A program made the position numbers and the translations under genes. Positions 60,576-64,000 of a stretch of DNA of 64,000 nt are shown in pieces. Position 1 is the stretch's first letter. Each line of letters starts with the position of its first letter. Source of the DNA: Mallotus nudiflorus (taxonomy: Eukaryota; Streptophyta; Magnoliopsida; Malpighiales; Euphorbiaceae); contig CANTUR010000193.1 of assembly GCA_947683625.1 (NCBI GenBank), forward strand, positions 5,580,001 through 5,644,000. Direction: 5' to 3'. Below the pieces are notes generated by a model. That model was not told the origin of the DNA and searched no databases. It saw only the letters and a list, made by a program, of their open reading frames with translations.

Positions 60576-63500
60576 TTTCCCCTCTCCTCAAAAGGATTCG
60601 TCCTCGAATCTAAAGCATCACCTATATCAAAAGGACTCAAATCAGCCACATTGAATGAAGCACTAACATTATACTCACCAGGTAGGTCCACTTTGTATGC
60701 ATTGTCATTAATCCTTTCAAGTATTTGAAAAGGACCATCTCCTCTTGGGTTTAGCTTAGACTTCCTTTGAAGTGGAAACCTTTCTTTACAAAAATGCACC
60801 CAAACCCAATCTCCAGGCTGAAAAATCATTGGCTTCCTTCCCTTGTTCACACATGAAGCTACTTTAGCATTTTGCTTCTCAATCCTCTCCTTAACTTGCT
60901 TATGTAACTTCTTCACCAAATCAGCCTTAGAATTAGCATCAACACTCACAAAATTGTTAGGTGGCAGTGGCAATAAATCAATAGGAGTAAGTGGATTAAA
61001 TCCATAAACAATCTCAAATGGAGAGCAATTAGTAGTGCTATGAACAGCCCTATTGTAAGCAAACTCCACAAATGGTAAACAATCCTCCCACATCCTAATG
61101 TTCTTTTCTATGATTGCCCTAAGCAAAGTAATCAAAGTCCTATTAACTACTTCAGTTTGCCCATCGGTTTGAGGGTGACAAGTAGTTAAAAATAATAGCT
61201 TAGTTCCTAACTTTCCCCATAACACATGCCAAAAATGACTCAAAAACTTAACATCCCTATCACTAACAATGCTCCTAGGTATGCCATGTAAACGCACAAC
61301 TTCTTTGAAAAACAAATCAGCAATCAACTTAGCATCATCAGTTTTATGACATGGTATAAAATGAGCCATTTTACTAAATCTATCAACCACAACAAAGATA
61401 CTATCATGACCTTTCCTAGTTCTAGGCAATCCAAGCACAAAATCCATAGACAAATCAGTCCAAGGTTCACTAGGAATGGATAATGGTGTGTATAACCCAT
61501 GCGGTTTCAACCTAGACTTAGCCTCTCTACATGTAATGCAATGCTCACAAACTTTATACACATCATGTTTCATGTCGGGCCAAAAGAAATGTTCTAACAG
61601 CATATCATAGGTCTTATTTACCCCAAAATGCCCCATTAAGCCTCCTCCATGTGCCTCCTTAATTAATAATTCCCTTATAGAACACTTAGGAATGCACAAT
61701 CTATTTCTTTTAAACAAGAAACCATCAAACAAGTAAAAATCATCTGAAACAACCCCATTGGCACAAGATGCATATATATCACCAAAACCATCATCATGTG
61801 GATACAACTCCTTTATAAACTCAAAACCTAATAATTTAGCAGTAAGAGAGTTAAGTAAGGTGTACCTTCTAGATAATGCATCAGCAACCACATTCTCTTT
61901 ACCTTGCTTGTACTTAATCACATATGGAAATGTTTCTATGAACTCCACCCATTTGGCATGCCTACGGTTCAGCTTATCTTGACCCTTCAAATGCTTTAAA
62001 CTTTCATGGTCAGTGTGTATCACAAACTCCCTAGGCCACAAATAATGTTGCCAAGTTTGCAAAGCTCGAACCAATGCATATAATTCCTTGTCATAAGTTG
62101 GATATTTCAAGGTTGCCCCACTTAACTTTTCACTAAAATACATTAGTGGTCTTTGATCCTGCATCAAAACAGCTCCAATCCCTATGCCACTAGCATCACA
62201 TTCAATCTCAAAAGTTTTATCAAAGTTAGGTAAAGCAAGTAGAGGTGCATTACATAATTTTGCCTTAAGTTCATTAAATGCATGTTCTTGTGCATCACCC
62301 CAAACAAATCCAACATTTTTCTTAACTAATTCATTCAAAGGTGCAGCTATAGTGCTGAAATCTTTAATGAATCTCCTATAGAAACTAGCAAGCCCATGAA
62401 AACTTCTCACCTCACTAGCATTTTTAGGTTTTGGCCACTCTTTAATAGCCCTAACCTTCTCCTCATCAACCTCTATGCCTTGACTAGATACAACAAAACC
62501 AAGAAAATTAACCTTATTCATGCAAAAACTACACTTTTTAAGGTTTGCATACAACTTTTCTTGTCTAAGTGTTTCTAGTACAATTCGCACATGCATAACA
62601 TGATCATCTAAACACTTAGAGTAAATTAGAATATCATCAAAGTAAACAACAACAAATTTACCTAAGTAATTTCGCAACACATGGTTCATCAATCGCATGA
62701 ATGTGCTAGGTGCATTAGTAAGACCAAAGGGCATAACAAGCCACTCATACAACCCATACTTAGTCTTAAAAGCTGTTTTCCATTCATCACCAACATTCAT
62801 TCGAATTTGATAATAACCAGATTTCAAGTCTATTTTAGTGAACAAACAAGAACCATATAACTCATCAAGCATATCATCTAATCTAGGAATAGGATGACGA
62901 TACTTTACAGTGATTTTATTGATGGCTCTGCAATCCACACAAATCCTCCATGTTCCATCCTTCTTTGGCACAAGAATGACAGGAACCGAACAAGGACTAA
63001 GACTTTCCCTCACATACCCTTTAGCTAGCAACTCCTCCACTTGTGTTTGGATCTCCTTTGTTTCTCTTGGATTTGCTCTATATGCTGGTCGATTGGGTAT
63101 GGCTGCCCCAGGAATGAAGTCAATTTGATGTTCTATGCCTCTAATTGGGGGTAATCCACTAGGCATCTCTTTGGGAAACACATCTTCAAATTCCTGCAAA
63201 AGATCAACAAACACACTAGGCAAAGATGGGTTAAGTTCATTAGTTGCCAAATAAGCCCCTTTGTACAAAAGTACAAATATAGGCCGATTAGAATACAAGG
63301 CCTGTCTAACCTCACTTGTCCTAGCTATTAAACTCAAATTCTTTTCTTTTTTCTCTCTAGGCTGAATCTCTTCTTTTATTTTTCCCTCTTTCTTTTCACT
63401 CTCTAAAGAATTTTTCTTACTCTCTTTTTCTTTCTTTTCAGCCTCCACTCTCATTCTTTCCATTTTACATTGGTCTTCATACACCTCCTTTGAAGAAAGC

Positions 63501-63614
63501 GATGTTAATATGATCTTGCGCCCATCCTTGGTAAAGTGATACCGATTGAGGTACCCATCATGCTTGGTCTTTCTATCAAATTGCCATGGTCTACCAAGCA
63601 AAATATCTCCAGCA
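60308..63614 (-). pseudogene. B2 gag-pol, partial (after protease to C-terminus)
   Basis: About 1,102 codons of family B gag-pol, entering at AGDILLGRPWQF downstream of the protease because A4 is inserted at 63615. It covers the linker, RT (KIDLKSGYYQIRM, YFDD), RNase H (ECDASG, TDHESL), integrase zinc finger and D-D-35-E core (MDF, SDR, TDGQTE), the GDWVWVHF region and PITRSQSKKLQEA. The stop at 60308 is a CAA-to-TAA change relative to B1, which reads on to 36257, so the B2 protein end is ten residues shorter. Differences from B1 are few (for example TWRICVD, ASCVNKG, VHFCKER). With no gag or start attached here, it is non-functional in this window. The extra ATG-started codons at 63615-63634 belong to the A4 LTR. 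Confidence 0.92.
60576..60589 (-). promoter_or_regulatory. B2 polypurine tract
   Basis: Minus strand GAGGAGAGGGGAAA beside the LTR, same as B1. Confidence 0.86.
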
Positions 63615-64000
63615 TGATGTGAATCCAAGTTCAAAGCCTAAAGAGATCCAAGATCCATTAATAGTACAAGAAGGCCCAATCACAAGGTCCAAATCCAAGA
63701 AGCTTCAAGAAGCCATATTGGGTTTAATTAAGGACATTTGGAAAGCCCATGAATTTCAGCCCAATAAGGCATCCATGGAGGCCCAAGGAATAATATTTAA
63801 CTTGTTTTTGTGTTAATAACAATTAGGGTTACATGTAGCCACCATATACAAGTTAATAGGGTAATTAATACCAAGTAATGGCTATTATTATGGGTAGTGG
63901 TTACTAAAGTTAATGGGGTAATCAATACTAAGTAATGGCTATTAATGTGGGCAATGGTTATTAAGGCCATTTAAGAGTAAAAGTAATCCTATGTGTGTGA
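63615..64000 (+). mobile_element. A4: start of a family A 5' LTR, truncated by the window
   Basis: TGATGTGAATCC onward, matching the first 386 bp of the A1 LTR, plus strand, inserted in B2 gag-pol after CAGCA (63610-63614), the presumed left target duplication. It carries the gag-pol tail copy (to 63816) and both 57-bp repeat copies. It has private bases (ACATGTAGCC, CAATACTAAG, GTGGGCAATGG). It could be a full element or a solo LTR; the window ends before this can be told. Confidence 0.9.

Larger units (their letters stand above)
52877..63614 (-). mobile_element. B2: second family B element, partial, carrying A3 and cut by A4
   Basis: Minus-strand family B copy inserted in the satellite after ACATA, at exactly the same nucleotide of the HOR unit as B1. 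Visible parts are the 3' LTR, split by A3 into 52877-53305 and 60208-60575, the polypurine tract at 60576-60589, and gag-pol from the C-terminus up to the protease region, where A4 interrupts it at 63614. The remaining gag, leader and 5' LTR presumably lie beyond A4, outside the window. Confidence 0.92.

Noticed and set aside
63586..63816. 76-aa plus-strand frame near the window end
   Set aside because: Chance antisense codons of B2 joined to the gag-pol tail in the A4 LTR.
16685..64000. A new type of mobile or defence system
   Set aside because: Every non-satellite base is explained by two ordinary Ty3/gypsy families; no extra gene is carried in them.

Overview
This window is repeat-dense plant DNA, most likely from a functional or former centromere or its immediate flank. 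I see no host gene, tRNA, rRNA or CRISPR array. Two ingredients account for all 64,000 bases: about 31.8 kb of one tandem satellite and about 32.2 kb of Ty3/gypsy LTR retrotransposons inserted into it and into each other. A land plant, probably a eudicot, is suggested by primer-binding sites matching plant initiator Met-tRNA (TGGTATCAGAGC), by gag-pol proteins of plant centromeric-retrotransposon (CRM-like) type, and by the satellite-plus-CRM combination. I do not recognise the satellite and cannot name a species.

Satellite. The array is a higher-order repeat (HOR) of about 1,467 bp made of nine diverged monomers of about 150-170 bp. It occupies 1-16684, 23551-35758 and 49939-52876; these would be one continuous array without the insertions. 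Almost every monomer carries a short GCAC...GTGC inverted repeat at the same place. Length variants (27-bp, 9-bp and about 791-bp deletions) and shared base changes record recent unequal exchange.

Retroelements. Family A (LTR about 825 bp, element about 6.9 kb, one 1,585-aa gag-pol frame) is present four times: A1 (16685-23550, +), A2 (37851-44841, -), A3 (53306-60202, -) and A4 (63615 to the window end, +, only part of the 5' LTR). Family B (LTR about 797 bp, about 7.2 kb without insertions, gag-pol about 1,626 aa) is present twice: B1 (35759-49938, -), split by A2, and B2 (52877-63614, -), split in its 3' LTR by A3 and cut in gag-pol by A4. Target-site duplications are visible for A1 (AACAC), B1 (ACATA), A2 (TTCTA) and A3 (ACATA).

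History and condition. The nesting order (satellite, then B, then A) agrees with LTR divergence: about 11 differences between the B1 LTRs, 5 for A3, 2 for A2 and 2 for A1. A1 has no visible lesion. A2 has a full-length frame but lacks the first His of the integrase zinc finger. A3 has two nonsense codons and a Glu-to-Lys change at the integrase catalytic Glu. In both families gag-pol runs into the 3' LTR, so the protein C-terminus is encoded by LTR sequence and shares the motif PITRSxSKKLQEA, as expected for the CR-motif region of CRM elements. Together this looks like an actively homogenised centromeric array being colonised by young CRM-like elements.
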